Positions 26,430-36,298 are shown, numbered from the stretch's first letter. The stretch: 39,002 nt of DNA from Burkholderiales bacterium (GCA_006227825.1 SBFS01000043.1:1-39002), one strand, 5' to 3'. Numbers and translations are program-made. The notes: generated from the letters alone by a model not told the origin.

Positions 26430-29312
26430 TCACTGGCAGGCTTCGCAGCCCGGGTCGTCGATGGCGCAGAACTTGATGTCCGTTGCCGGCTCGCCCGAGG
26501 CGGACGCGTCCGTTGCCAGGGCGGCAGAGGCCTGCACGGCAACCGCGTTGAGCTGGCCGGCGCGCCCGGTGGATTTCTCGGCCTGCGTGGCCGCGGTGGT
26601 GCGCAGGTAGTAGGTCGTCTTGAGGCCGCGCAGCCAGGCGAGCTTGTAGGTTTCGTCGAGCTTCTTGCCCGAGGCGCCGGCCATGTAGATGTTCAGGCTC
26701 TGCGCCTGGTCGATCCACTTCTGGCGGCGCGCCGCCGCCTCGACCAGCCACATCGGTTCGATCTCGAAAGCGGTGGCGTACAGCGACTTGACATCCTGGG
26801 GCACGCGGTCGATGGGCTGCAGCGAGCCATCGAAGTGCTTGAGGTCCATCACCATGACGTCGTCCCACAGCCCCAGGCGCTTGAGGTCCTTGACCAGGTA
26901 GCTGTTGATGACGGTGAACTCGCCGGACAGGTTGGACTTGACCGACAGGTTGCCAAAGCACGGCTCGATCGAGGCATCCACGCCGATGATGTTGGAGATG
27001 GTGGCCGTGGGCGCGATGGCCACGCAGTTGGAGTTGCGCATGCCGTCACGGGCGATCTTCTGGCGCAGCGCATCCCAGTCCAGCGACGCGGAGCGGTCGA
27101 CATCCACATAGCCGCCGCGCTCGCGCTCCAGCAGCGCCAGCGTGTCGGGCGGCAGGATGCCCCGATCCCACAGCGAGCCCTTGAAGCTGCTGTAGCGTCC
27201 GCGCTCGCGCGAGAGTTCGGTGGAGGCCCAGTAGGCGTAGTAGCAGACCGCTTCCATCGAGCGGTCGGCGAATTCGACCGCGGCGGTGGACGCATACGGG
27301 ATGCGCAGTTCGTACAGCGCGTCCTGGAACCCCATGATGCCCAGTCCGACCGGTCGGTGGCGCAGGTTGGAGTCCCTGGCCTTCTTGACCGCGTAGTAGT
27401 TGATGTCGATCACGTTGTCGAGCATGCGCATGGCGGTGTTGATGGTGCGCTGCAGCTTCTCGTGGTCGAGCTGGCCGTCCCTGATGTGGCGGTGCAGGTT
27501 GACCGAGCCGAGGTTGCAGACGGCGGTCTCGGTGTCGCTGGTGTTGAGCGTGATCTCGGTGCAGAGGTTGGAGCTGTGCACCACGCCGGCGTGCTGCTGG
27601 GGCGAGCGCACATTGCTGGCGTCCTTGAAGGTGATCCAGGGGTGACCGGTCTCGAACAGCATCGAGAGCATCTTGCGCCACAGGTCGACGGCCGGCACCT
27701 TCCTGTACGGCTTGATCTCGCCGCGCGCGGCCTTGTCCTCGTAGGCCAGGTAGGCCTGCTCGAAGTCGGTGCCGAACCTGTCGTGCAGGTCGGGGACGTC
27801 GTTGGGCGAAAACAGGCTCCAGTCGGCCTTTTCCATGACCCGCTTCATGAACAGGTCGGGAATCCAGTTGGCCGTGTTCATGTCGTGGGTGCGCCGGCGG
27901 TCGTCGCCGGTGTTCTTGCGCAGCTCGAGGAACTCTTCGATGTCCAGGTGCCAGGTCTCCAGATAGGTGCAGACCGCGCCCTTGCGCTTGCCGCCCTGGT
28001 TGACCGCCACCGCGGTGTCGTTGACCACCTTGAGGAAGGGCACCACGCCCTGCGACTCGCCGTTGGTGCCCTTGATGTGGGCACCCAGGGCACGCACACG
28101 GGTCCAGTCATTGCCCAGGCCGCCGGCGAACTTGGACAGCAGGGCGTTTTCCTTGATCGATTCGTAGATGCCGTCCAGGTCGTCGGGCACCGTGGTCAGG
28201 TAGCAGCTCGACAGCTGCGAACGCAGCGTGCCGCTGTTGAACAGGGTGGGGGTGCTGCTCATGAAGTCGAACGAGGACAGCACCTCGTAGAACTCGATGG
28301 CGCGCGCCTCGCGGTCGATCTCGCCCAGCGCCAGTCCCATGGCCACGCGCATGAAGAAAGCCTGGGGCATCTCGATGCGCGTCTTGCGCACATGCAGGAA
28401 GTAGCGGTCGTACAGGGTCTGCAGGCCCAGGTAGTCGAACTGCAGGTCGCGCTCGGCCTTGAGCGCCGAGCCCAGCCTGCGCAGGTCGAAGTTCAGCAGC
28501 TCGGGGTTGAGCAGTTCGGCCTCCACGCCGCGCTTGATGAAGCCGGGGAAGTAGTCGGCGTAGCGCTCGTCCATGGCGGACTGGGGCACTTCCTCGCCCA
28601 GGATCTCCTTGCGGATCGTGTGCAGCAGCAGCCGGGCGGTGGCGAAGGTGTAGTCAGGGTCCTTCTCGATCAGCGTGCGGGCGGCCAGGATGGAGGCCTT
28701 GTGGACTTCCTCGATCGGCACGCCGTCATACAGGTTGCGCTTGGTCTCGGCCAGGATGGGTTCCGGGCGGACATCGTCGCCCAGGCCTGCGCAGGCCGAT
28801 TCGATCAGGCTTTGCAGCGCACCGGTGTCCAGCGGCACCCGCTGGCCGCGGTCGGTGACGTGCAGGGCCGTCTCGGCGGCCTGACGGCTGGCCTGGGCCT
28901 GCTGGGCGCGCTCCTGGGCCCGGCGTTCACGGTAGAGCACATAGGCGCGGGCCACCTCGTGGTGCCCGCTGCGCATCAGCCCGAGCTCGACCTGATCCTG
29001 GACGTCCTCGATGTGGAACGTGCCCCCGCCGGGCCGCGAACGCATCAGCGCGCGGATCACGCTCTGTGTGAGCTGGTCCACCGTCTCGCGCACGCTCGCC
29101 GACGCCGCACCCTGTGTGCCGTGCACTGCCAGAAAAGCCTTCATCATCGCGACGGCGATCTTGCTGGGCTCGAAGGAAACCACGGCACCGTTGCGGCGGA
29201 TGATCTGGTAGTGGGCATAGGCCGACCCGGTGGCGGGTGCCGAGGCACCGGCGGAAGCCGGGAGTGGCATGGCCTGGCGGGAAGGGGAGTCGGTGGTTTC
29301 GACGGTCTGCAT
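26430..29312 (-). CDS. nrdA: Ribonucleoside-diphosphate reductase alpha subunit
   Basis: ATP-cone HYQIIRRNGAVVSFEPSKIAVAMMKAF; RSQLSSCYLTTVPDDLDGIYESIKENALLSKFAGGLGNDWTRVRA; C-terminal FCAIDDPGCEACQ; start at MQTVETTDS with GAGGA upstream. Confidence 0.97.
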   Translation of the reverse strand: MQTVETTDSPSRQAMPLPASAGASAPATGSAYAHYQIIRRNGAVVSFEPSKIAVAMMKAFLAVHGTQGAASASVRETVDQLTQSVIRALMRSRPGGGTFHIEDVQDQVELGLMRSGHHEVARAYVLYRERRAQERAQQAQASRQAAETALHVTDRGQRVPLDTGALQSLIESACAGLGDDVRPEPILAETKRNLYDGVPIEEVHKASILAARTLIEKDPDYTFATARLLLHTIRKEILGEEVPQSAMDERYADYFPGFIKRGVEAELLNPELLNFDLRRLGSALKAERDLQFDYLGLQTLYDRYFLHVRKTRIEMPQAFFMRVAMGLALGEIDREARAIEFYEVLSSFDFMSSTPTLFNSGTLRSQLSSCYLTTVPDDLDGIYESIKENALLSKFAGGLGNDWTRVRALGAHIKGTNGESQGVVPFLKVVNDTAVAVNQGGKRKGAVCTYLETWHLDIEEFLELRKNTGDDRRRTHDMNTANWIPDLFMKRVMEKADWSLFSPNDVPDLHDRFGTDFEQAYLAYEDKAARGEIKPYRKVPAVDLWRKMLSMLFETGHPWITFKDASNVRSPQQHAGVVHSSNLCTEITLNTSDTETAVCNLGSVNLHRHIRDGQLDHEKLQRTINTAMRMLDNVIDINYYAVKKARDSNLRHRPVGLGIMGFQDALYELRIPYASTAAVEFADRSMEAVCYYAYWASTELSRERGRYSSFKGSLWDRGILPPDTLALLERERGGYVDVDRSASLDWDALRQKIARDGMRNSNCVAIAPTATISNIIGVDASIEPCFGNLSVKSNLSGEFTVINSYLVKDLKRLGLWDDVMVMDLKHFDGSLQPIDRVPQDVKSLYATAFEIEPMWLVEAAARRQKWIDQAQSLNIYMAGASGKKLDETYKLAWLRGLKTTYYLRTTAATQAEKSTGRAGQLNAVAVQASAALATDASASGEPATDIKFCAIDDPGCEACQ

Positions 29313-29475
29313 GGTTCCTCTTTCGTTTGTTCTGGGGCTTCGGTCCGGCGCGGGTGCCGGGTGCGGGTGGTACGCACACCGCAAGCCGGCAGATCGGTGA
29401 CCGGCAGCCTGGGCTGGCGGCCGGTGGACAATGGGCTTCGGTGATGGCGTTGACGATTTATCGCTGCGCCGGCAC

Positions 29476-29491
29476 ACACTATATATGGTGT
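29476..29491 (-). promoter_or_regulatory. NrdR box 1 (ACACTATATATGGTGT)
   Basis: Matches the NrdR palindrome (acaCwAtATaTwGtgt); overlaps the -10 TATAGT (29478-29483) of a promoter with -35 TTGAAG (29501-29506) and 17-nt spacer. Confidence 0.88.
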
Positions 29492-29507
29492 CCAGGGTGG
29501 CTTCAAG

Positions 29508-29523
29508 CCACTACCGGTAGTGT
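29508..29523 (-). promoter_or_regulatory. NrdR box 2 (CCACTACCGGTAGTGT)
   Basis: CACTAnnnnTAGTG palindrome, start-to-start distance 32 bp from box 1 (about three helical turns). Confidence 0.8.
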
Positions 29524-29741
29524 GTCAGGGAAAACACCGTGCGGTCCTCCTGCCCCTTTTCGCCAGACAAAACGCGGCCCGGGGCCGGGAGCATCGCCGC
29601 CAATGTGTCCTGCGTGCCGACAGGCCAGTCGTGCCGCGGATCTGGCGCGCGGATTCCAGCAACGGCGCGCGTTGCGGCCGGTTTTCTTGCCGCAGTGCCC
29701 GAGCCTGCGTGTCCTTTGTCGGGCGCCGGGGCCAAGGGCAC

Positions 29742-30359
29742 TCAGGCCGTGTGCGTCGAAGATTCTCCGGCCACTGTTGCGGGTGGGAAACAGGCGCTCT
29801 CCCATCCGGTCGAGCGTCGCAGCGCCGCCCAGTCGAAACCGCTGCCGGGATCTTGCTTGCGTCCGGGGGCGATGTGCTCATGCCCGGCAATGTGGCGGAT
29901 CGGGTAGCGCTGGCGCAGCGCCGCGCACAGGTCTGCCAGCCGGTCGTACTGAACGGCCTCGAAGGTCTCGCCTTCCAGCCCCTCGAGTTCGATGCCGATC
30001 GAATCGTCGTTGCACTGGCCACGCCCTCGCCACCAGGAAGCGCCGGCATGCCAGGCCCGCGCATCGGCATCGACGAACTGCACCAGCTCGCCGTCGCGGC
30101 GGATCAGGAAATGGCTGGAGACCTGCAGCCCCCGGATCTGCTGGAAGTAAGGGTGTGCATCCCAGTCGAGCCGGTTGGTGAAAAGCTGCTCGATCTCGGG
30201 GCCGCCGTAGATGCCTGGCGGCAGGCTGATCGAATGGATCACGATCAGGTCGACGCAGGCGCCGGCGGGGCGGGGGCCGTGGTTGGGCGACGGGCAGCGC
30301 CGGGCCGCCTGCAGCCAGCCCTGGTCCCAGGGGGAGGGTGTGTGCTCAGCCCGCTTCAT
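29742..30359 (-). CDS. ampD: 1,6-anhydro-N-acetylmuramyl-L-alanine amidase AmpD
   Basis: DLIVIHSISLPPGIYGG, HAGASWWRGRGQCNDDSIGIELEG, HIAGHEHIAPGRKQDPG; overlaps the pilR stop. Confidence 0.95.
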   Translation of the reverse strand: MKRAEHTPSPWDQGWLQAARRCPSPNHGPRPAGACVDLIVIHSISLPPGIYGGPEIEQLFTNRLDWDAHPYFQQIRGLQVSSHFLIRRDGELVQFVDADARAWHAGASWWRGRGQCNDDSIGIELEGLEGETFEAVQYDRLADLCAALRQRYPIRHIAGHEHIAPGRKQDPGSGFDWAALRRSTGWESACFPPATVAGESSTHTA

Positions 30360-31830
30360 CCTCGTCCGATGGCATGGCGATGCCCAGCCGCTGGATGCGG
30401 TAGCGCATCTGCCTGAGGTTCAGGCCCAGGCGCGCGGCCGCCGCGGTGCGGTTGTAGCCGCACTCCCGCAGGGCCTTGAGCAGCACGTCGCGCTCCTGCT
30501 CGTCCAGGAAGCGCTGAAGGTCGGTGGGGATCGAATCCGGCGCAGCAGCCGCAGTGGCTTCAGGCGCAGGGGCGCCGGGGCTGGCCGCCGCCTGCCCGGC
30601 CGCAGGGGCCACGCTCTCCTCACCGAAGTCGTGGGGCTCGAGCCGCTCCCCGTTGCTCAGCGCCAGGGCTCTTTGCAGCAGGTTTTCCAGCTCGCGCACA
30701 TTCCCTTCCAGCGGGTGGGACCGGATCCAGTCGATGGCCTCGGGGGAAAGCTCGGGGGTTGGCTGCCCGCTGTCCTGGCAGATGCGCTGCAGCAACGCGC
30801 CGGCCAGCTGCGGCAGGTCTTCGCGGCGCTCGCGCAGCGAGGGCGTGCGCAGTTCGATGACGTTCAGCCGGTAGAACAGGTCCTGGCGGAACTCGCTGGC
30901 CTGCACCATCGCGGCCAGGTTGCGGTGGGTGGCGCTGACCAGACGGACGTCGACGGGCTCCTCCTGCACGCTGCCCAGCGGGCGAACGCGGCGCTCCTGG
31001 ATCACGCGCAGCAGCTTGGCCTGCATGGCCAGCGGCAGATCGCCGATCTCGTCCAGGAACAGGGTGCCGCCCCGCGCCGCCTGGAAGAACCCCTCCCGGT
31101 CCTGCGTCGCACCGGTGTAGGCACCCTTGCGGGCGCCGAAGAATTCGGCCTCGATGAGGTGCTCGGGGATGGCGCCGCAGTTGACCGCCACGAACGGGCC
31201 GGTGCAGCGGTGGCTGCATTCGTGCACCGCGCGCGCCACGAGCTCCTTGCCGGTGCCCGACTCGCCGAGGATGAGCACGGGGGCCATGCTGGTGGCGACC
31301 TTCTCGATGCGCCCCTTGATCTGCTGGATGATGTGCGATTCCCCGACGATGCGGGCCAGTGCGCGCACACCCGCCGGTGGCGGCGGGGCCGCTGGCATCG
31401 GGGATGCGCCCTGGGCATCGGGCGTGTCCTGCTGGCGCGCCGCCGGCAGATGCCGCCGGCTCGTCATCGCGGCGGCCACGGCGGCGCGCAGCTGCTTGAG
31501 ATCCACCGGTTTGGTCAGGTAGTCGAAGGCGCCGCCCTTGAGGGCCTCGACCGCGTTTTCGGCCGATCCGTAGGCCGTGATGACGATGCTCTTCTCGGTA
31601 CGCTGGCCCTCGGCCAGCTCGTGCAGCAACTCCAGCCCCAGGCCGTCGGGCAGCCGCATGTCCGTGATGAGCACGTCGAAGCGGCGCTGCGCCAGCCATT
31701 CGCGGGCCTGGGTCAGGTCCGGCGCCGAGACCACCTCATGGCCTTCGCGCAGCAGGGTCAGCTCGTAGAGCGTGCGCAGGTCGGGCTCGTCGTCGACAAC
31801 CAGGATGGAGGCGGTCAGGGTTTCGGGCAT
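30346..31830 (-). CDS. pilR: Sigma-54-dependent response regulator, PilR-type
   Basis: Receiver domain, AAA+ sigma-54 motifs (GESGTGKELVARAVHECS, GAYTGATQDREGFF), Fis-type HTH C-terminus; paired with a PilS-type kinase. Confidence 0.92.
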   Translation of the reverse strand: MPETLTASILVVDDEPDLRTLYELTLLREGHEVVSAPDLTQAREWLAQRRFDVLITDMRLPDGLGLELLHELAEGQRTEKSIVITAYGSAENAVEALKGGAFDYLTKPVDLKQLRAAVAAAMTSRRHLPAARQQDTPDAQGASPMPAAPPPPAGVRALARIVGESHIIQQIKGRIEKVATSMAPVLILGESGTGKELVARAVHECSHRCTGPFVAVNCGAIPEHLIEAEFFGARKGAYTGATQDREGFFQAARGGTLFLDEIGDLPLAMQAKLLRVIQERRVRPLGSVQEEPVDVRLVSATHRNLAAMVQASEFRQDLFYRLNVIELRTPSLRERREDLPQLAGALLQRICQDSGQPTPELSPEAIDWIRSHPLEGNVRELENLLQRALALSNGERLEPHDFGEESVAPAAGQAAASPGAPAPEATAAAAPDSIPTDLQRFLDEQERDVLLKALRECGYNRTAAAARLGLNLRQMRYRIQRLGIAMPSDEDEAG

Positions 31831-31836
31831 GCCGGT

Positions 31837-33633
31837 TCAGCGGGTGGACAGTGGGGCTCCGGGGCGCGTGGCGCCGGGCGGCCGGGTCAGGGCCGGCACC
31901 GAGTCCCCGGGGGGCATGGACCTGCCCGCATGGCCGGACACGCGCTGGGACAGGCCGGTGGCCGGCATGAAGACGTAGAACTCGTTGCCCTCGCGCTGGT
32001 CGAGCACGGTCCGCTGGTAGGCAATCTGGGCGCCATAGCGTTCGCACAGCTCGCGGCAGATGTAGAGGCCCAGCCCGCTGGACCTGCTCTCGGACGAGAA
32101 GAAGGGCTCGAACAGGTGGCGCAGCACGGCCGCTTCCAGCGGCCCGCCGTCGCTCCAGACCGACAGGCGGATGCGCTCTGCGCCACTGGGCTGGGTGATG
32201 ACGCGGATCGAGGAGGCTTGGCCGCTGGCGTGCTTGAGGGCATTGTCCAGCAGGTTGATCATCAGGCGGCGCAGGTGCTCCGGATCGAAGCGGACCAGGG
32301 CCTGTGGCGCATGGGTGTGGACACCCAGCTTGCCCTTGGCCTGGTTCTGGCGCACCCACTCCCGGGTGATCAGCCGGACATGGTCGTCCAGGGGGATGGC
32401 GGGCAGGTTGCCCTCGATCTGGCTGGGCTGGGCCCTGGCCACGTTCAGGATGTCGTCGACGATGCGGGAAAGCCGCTGGGCGTTCTGCGCGATCATGTGG
32501 GTCAGGCGCTTCTGACCTGGCGTCTGGACTTCCTCGTCCAGCAGGGCGTTGGCCTGGGTGATGGCGGACAGGGGGTTGCGGATCTCGTGGGCGACAGCGG
32601 CCGACATGCGACCCATGGAAGCCAGCTTCTCGGTGCGAACCCGCGCCTCCAGTTCGCGCAGGTCTTCCAGGAACAGCACACACAGGCCTTCCTTGCGGCC
32701 GTGGCGGGAGGTCAGATGGGTGCGGGCGAACAGGCGGTTCGTGGTCAGCTCGTCGACGTCGATGTCGATCTCCGACTCCATCGGCTGGCCGAGCAGGAAG
32801 GTTTCCTGAACCAGTTCGGCCAATCCGGTCCAGTTGTCGCGGGCCGACAGCAGCAACCGGGTGCTCTGCGGGTAGGTGCTGCCCATCAGCATGGTCTGGG
32901 CTGCCGGGTTGGCGTTGCGGACCACGCCGTGCGGGTCGACCACCAGGACCCCCTCGCTCAGGCTTTCGATGATCAGTTCGTTGACCTGGGCCTGGGCGCG
33001 GGCCGCGTCCCGGTTGCTGATGGCCACCGCCTCCTCGCGGGCCAGGCGCAGTGCCAGCTGGTTGGCCAGCACCGCCACGATGAAGAAGCCCGTGGCGGCC
33101 AGTCCGCCCTGAAGCAGCCGGGCTGTGGAAACCTCGCTGAACAAAGGCGCGCTCAGGGCGGCTTCGCCCAGCAGGTAGAGCGTGACCGCCGATGCGGTGG
33201 CCAGCCCCAGCGTCAGGGGACCGAGGATGGAAGCCAGCAGCACCGGCAGGGCGAACAGCGGCAGGTAGTTGAAGCCGCCCTTCTGGAAGTACTGCAGCAG
33301 GGCGAAGACGAGCACGTCGATGCCGATCGTGAGCAGCCATTGCACCCGGAGCCGGCGGCTGGGCTCGACCGGCCTGAGCCACAGCAGGGCCGCAAGCGCC
33401 GCGCTGACGTGCAGGGCACACACCAGCACCAGCCAGTCGGGGCCACCGGTGCCCGAGACGAGCAGATAGACCTGCAGCGCCAGCAGCACGGTGGCGATGA
33501 GCACGCGGGCCTGCATGAAGGTGCGCCACAGGCGGTCCAGGGCGCGCTGGCGGTTTTCCCGGCCATGACTGTCCTGGCCCTCGAAAACCGAGAACCAGGA
33601 GGGCGCGAACTGGGATGTGCTCTCGCGGGGCAT
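31837..33633 (-). CDS. pilS: Sensor histidine kinase, PilS-type
   Basis: Multi-TM N-terminus, PAS-like region, H-box AAVAHEIRNPLSAI, HATPase SSGLGLYICRELCERYGAQ. Confidence 0.9.
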   Translation of the reverse strand: MPRESTSQFAPSWFSVFEGQDSHGRENRQRALDRLWRTFMQARVLIATVLLALQVYLLVSGTGGPDWLVLVCALHVSAALAALLWLRPVEPSRRLRVQWLLTIGIDVLVFALLQYFQKGGFNYLPLFALPVLLASILGPLTLGLATASAVTLYLLGEAALSAPLFSEVSTARLLQGGLAATGFFIVAVLANQLALRLAREEAVAISNRDAARAQAQVNELIIESLSEGVLVVDPHGVVRNANPAAQTMLMGSTYPQSTRLLLSARDNWTGLAELVQETFLLGQPMESEIDIDVDELTTNRLFARTHLTSRHGRKEGLCVLFLEDLRELEARVRTEKLASMGRMSAAVAHEIRNPLSAITQANALLDEEVQTPGQKRLTHMIAQNAQRLSRIVDDILNVARAQPSQIEGNLPAIPLDDHVRLITREWVRQNQAKGKLGVHTHAPQALVRFDPEHLRRLMINLLDNALKHASGQASSIRVITQPSGAERIRLSVWSDGGPLEAAVLRHLFEPFFSSESRSSGLGLYICRELCERYGAQIAYQRTVLDQREGNEFYVFMPATGLSQRVSGHAGRSMPPGDSVPALTRPPGATRPGAPLSTR

Positions 33634-33658
33634 GGCCGGGGAACGTCTCGTTGGCGAA

Positions 33659-33895
33659 TCAGTCGCCCTGCAGGCGCCGGTGCTCTTCGCAGCAGTAATG
33701 TCCGCGCCGGCCCACCAGCGCCTCGCCTTCGGGCAGGTGCATGCCGCAGTGGCGGCATTCCACCATCGCCACCGGCGGCAGGGGGCCGGATGGAGGTGGT
33801 GGCGCCGCCGGCGGGGGCGTGTCGCGGGGAATGCGGTTGTTGCGCCAGACCCAGAATGCGACCAGCACGACCAGCAGGACCAGCAGGTATTTCAT
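33659..33895 (-). CDS. Small PP0621-like membrane/zinc-ribbon protein
   Basis: MKYLLVLLVVLVAFWVWRNNR...CRHCGMHLPEGEALVGRRGHYCCEEHRRLQ. Confidence 0.8.
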   Translation of the reverse strand: MKYLLVLLVVLVAFWVWRNNRIPRDTPPPAAPPPPSGPLPPVAMVECRHCGMHLPEGEALVGRRGHYCCEEHRRLQGD

Positions 33896-33906
33896 GAAGG
33901 TCATCT

Positions 33907-34707
33907 TCAGGTACGTTGCAGCACGACCTCGATCACGAAGCGCGAGCCCACATAACCCAGCAACAGGAAACCGGCCGCCAGGTACAGCATGCGCACGGCG
34001 ATGCGCCCGCGCCAGCCCAGGCGCCAGCGACCCCACAGCAGCACGCCGGTCGTGGCCCAGGACAGCACGGAAAAAACGGTCTTGTGGTCCCACACCCAGG
34101 CCTGGCGGAACGCTTCGGCAAAGAGGGCGCCGGCAACGAGTGTGGCGGTCAGCAGGGCAAAGCCTGCCCCGACGAAGCGGAAGGTCAGGCGCTCGAGCAT
34201 CAGCAGGGGCATGCTCGTCTCGCTGGCCGCTCCCGTGCGCATCGCTCTCTCGGCGCGCTGCATGAGCATGGCATGCACCACCGCGGCGCCGATCAGGCCA
34301 TACGAGGCGATGCCCAGTGCCCAGTGCAGCGGCAGCCAGGGCGAGCGCAGGGCTGGGTAGGGTGTGCCGGGAAAAAGCAGGGCCATGAGCACGGCCAGAG
34401 CCCCGAGGGCGGCCAGCGGCCAGCGGGCTTGCAACTGGGGATAGAGTCGGCTCTCCACCAGGTAGACGGTCAGCAGCAGCCAGGCGGTGATGGACAGTGC
34501 CGGCGCAAAGCCGAACCGCACCGGGTCACCGAGCAGCCCGTGGGCCACGGTCAGGAGGTGCAGCAGCCAGGCCACGCCGAGGACCACCCGCACCTGCAGC
34601 GCGGTCATGCGGCGGTGGGCCCAGGCCAGGGCGGCATAGGACAGCGCCGCCACCGAGGACAGAACGGCAGCGTACGGGTTGGCGACCAGGGCGGCCAGCA
34701 GGTTCAT
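33907..34707 (-). CDS. Cytochrome c assembly protein (CcsA/HemX/YpjD-like)
   Basis: Multi-TM protein with SPWLPLHWALGIASYGLIGAAVVHAML and HKTVFSVLSWATTGVLLWGRWRLGWRGR; divergent from ffh. Confidence 0.88.
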   Translation of the reverse strand: MNLLAALVANPYAAVLSSVAALSYAALAWAHRRMTALQVRVVLGVAWLLHLLTVAHGLLGDPVRFGFAPALSITAWLLLTVYLVESRLYPQLQARWPLAALGALAVLMALLFPGTPYPALRSPWLPLHWALGIASYGLIGAAVVHAMLMQRAERAMRTGAASETSMPLLMLERLTFRFVGAGFALLTATLVAGALFAEAFRQAWVWDHKTVFSVLSWATTGVLLWGRWRLGWRGRIAVRMLYLAAGFLLLGYVGSRFVIEVVLQRT

Positions 34708-34812
34708 CCGGCACCGCCACCGTCCAGGCAGTCGGCAGCCGGCCCAAGTAAAATCTCCATCTGCACAGTTTAAGCCAAGCGCCGTCTGCGAACCTGTTCC
34801 GGCGCGGCCCTT

Positions 34813-34836
34813 CCGGTGGCCGGGGCTGGCCACCGG
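34813..34836 (+). other. Perfect hairpin in the ffh 5' region
   Basis: CCGGTGGCC-ggggct-GGCCACCGG. Confidence 0.8.
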
Positions 34837-34881
34837 TCGACCGTGTGACGCCGCCGGCCCCTTCAGATTCAGGCATCCCAC

Positions 34882-36252
34882 ATGGCATCAGCACTCTCCG
34901 AACGCCTTTCACGCATCGTCAAGACGATGCGGGGCCAGGCCCGCATCACCGAGGACAACGTGGCCGAGATGCTGCGCGAGGTGCGCATGGCCCTGCTGGA
35001 GGCCGACGTGGCCCTGCCGGTGGTGCGCGACTTCATTGCCCGTGTCAAGGAAAAGGCGCTCGGACAGGATGTGGTGGGCTCACTGACGCCGGGACAGGCC
35101 CTGGTGGGCATCGTCAACAGGGAACTGGCCGCCACCATGGGCGAGGGCGTGGCCGACATCAACCTGGCCGCCCAGCCGCCCGCCGTGATCCTGATGGCGG
35201 GCCTGCAGGGCGCGGGCAAGACCACCACCACCGCCAAGCTGGCCAAACACCTGATCGAAAAGCGCAAGAAGAAGGTGCTGACCGTCTCCGGTGACGTCTA
35301 CCGCCCGGCGGCCATCGAACAGCTCAGGACGGTGACCGCGCAGGCCGGGGCCGAGTGGTTTCCAAGCACGCCCGACCAGAAGCCGCTGGACATCGCGCGC
35401 GCGGCGCTCGATCACGCGCGCAAGCACTTCTTCGATGTGCTGCTGGTCGACACGGCCGGCCGCCTGGCCATCGACGAGGTGCTGATGCGCGAGATCCAGG
35501 AGCTGCACGCGGCCGTCCATCCGGTCGAGACGCTGTTCGTGGTCGACGCCATGCAGGGACAGGATGCGGTCAACACCGCCAGGGCGTTCAGGGAAGCGCT
35601 GCCGCTGACCGGCATCGTGCTGACCAAGACGGACGGTGACTCGCGCGGCGGTGCGGCCCTCTCGGTCCGGCAGGTCACCGGGGTGCCCATCAAGTTCGCC
35701 GGCGTCTCCGAGAAGATCGATGGCCTGGAGGTGTTCGATGCCGAGCGCCACGCCGGACGCATCCTGGGCATGGGCGACATCGTGGCCCTGGTCGAGCAGG
35801 TCACCGCCGGTGTCGACATGGCAGCGGCGCAGAAGCTGGCCGCCAAGGTCAAGAGCGGCGAGGGTTTCGACCTGAACGACTTTCTCGAGCAGATCCGCCA
35901 GATGAAGCAGATGGGCGGCCTGTCGAACCTGATGGACAAGCTGCCGGGCAACCTGGCCGCCAAGGCCAGCGAGGCCGACCTGACCCGTGCCGAGAAGGAC
36001 ATCAGGCGCAAGGAGGGCATCATCTGCAGCATGACGCCGGCCGAGCGCCGCAAGCCCGAGCTCATCAAGGCCACCCGCAAGCGCCGCATCGCCGCCGGCG
36101 CCGGCGTGCATGTGCAGGAAGTCAACCGCCTGCTCAAGGAATTCGAGCAGATGCAGGGCATGATGAAAAAGATGAAGGGTGGCGGGCTGATGAAGATGAT
36201 GAAGCGCATGGGTGGCATGAAAGGCATGCCCAGGCTGCCCGGCATGGGTTGA
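34882..36252 (+). CDS. ffh: Signal recognition particle protein Ffh
   Basis: GLQGAGKTTTTAKLAKHL, DTAGRLAIDE, methionine-rich M domain ending KMMKRMGGMKGMPRLPGMG. Confidence 0.98.
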   Translation: MASALSERLSRIVKTMRGQARITEDNVAEMLREVRMALLEADVALPVVRDFIARVKEKALGQDVVGSLTPGQALVGIVNRELAATMGEGVADINLAAQPPAVILMAGLQGAGKTTTTAKLAKHLIEKRKKKVLTVSGDVYRPAAIEQLRTVTAQAGAEWFPSTPDQKPLDIARAALDHARKHFFDVLLVDTAGRLAIDEVLMREIQELHAAVHPVETLFVVDAMQGQDAVNTARAFREALPLTGIVLTKTDGDSRGGAALSVRQVTGVPIKFAGVSEKIDGLEVFDAERHAGRILGMGDIVALVEQVTAGVDMAAAQKLAAKVKSGEGFDLNDFLEQIRQMKQMGGLSNLMDKLPGNLAAKASEADLTRAEKDIRRKEGIICSMTPAERRKPELIKATRKRRIAAGAGVHVQEVNRLLKEFEQMQGMMKKMKGGGLMKMMKRMGGMKGMPRLPGMG

Positions 36253-36298
36253 CCGAAGTCAACCCGGGTGCCGCCGTGCTGCCCGATACTGCGGCTCC

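Noticed and set aside
26265-29444. 1059-aa plus-strand ORF opposite nrdA
   Set aside because: Exact antisense of nrdA codon structure; no independent motif or start signal.
30211-33897. 1228-aa plus-strand ORF across pilR/pilS
   Set aside because: Antisense shadow of two well-supported genes; low-complexity GC-driven translation.
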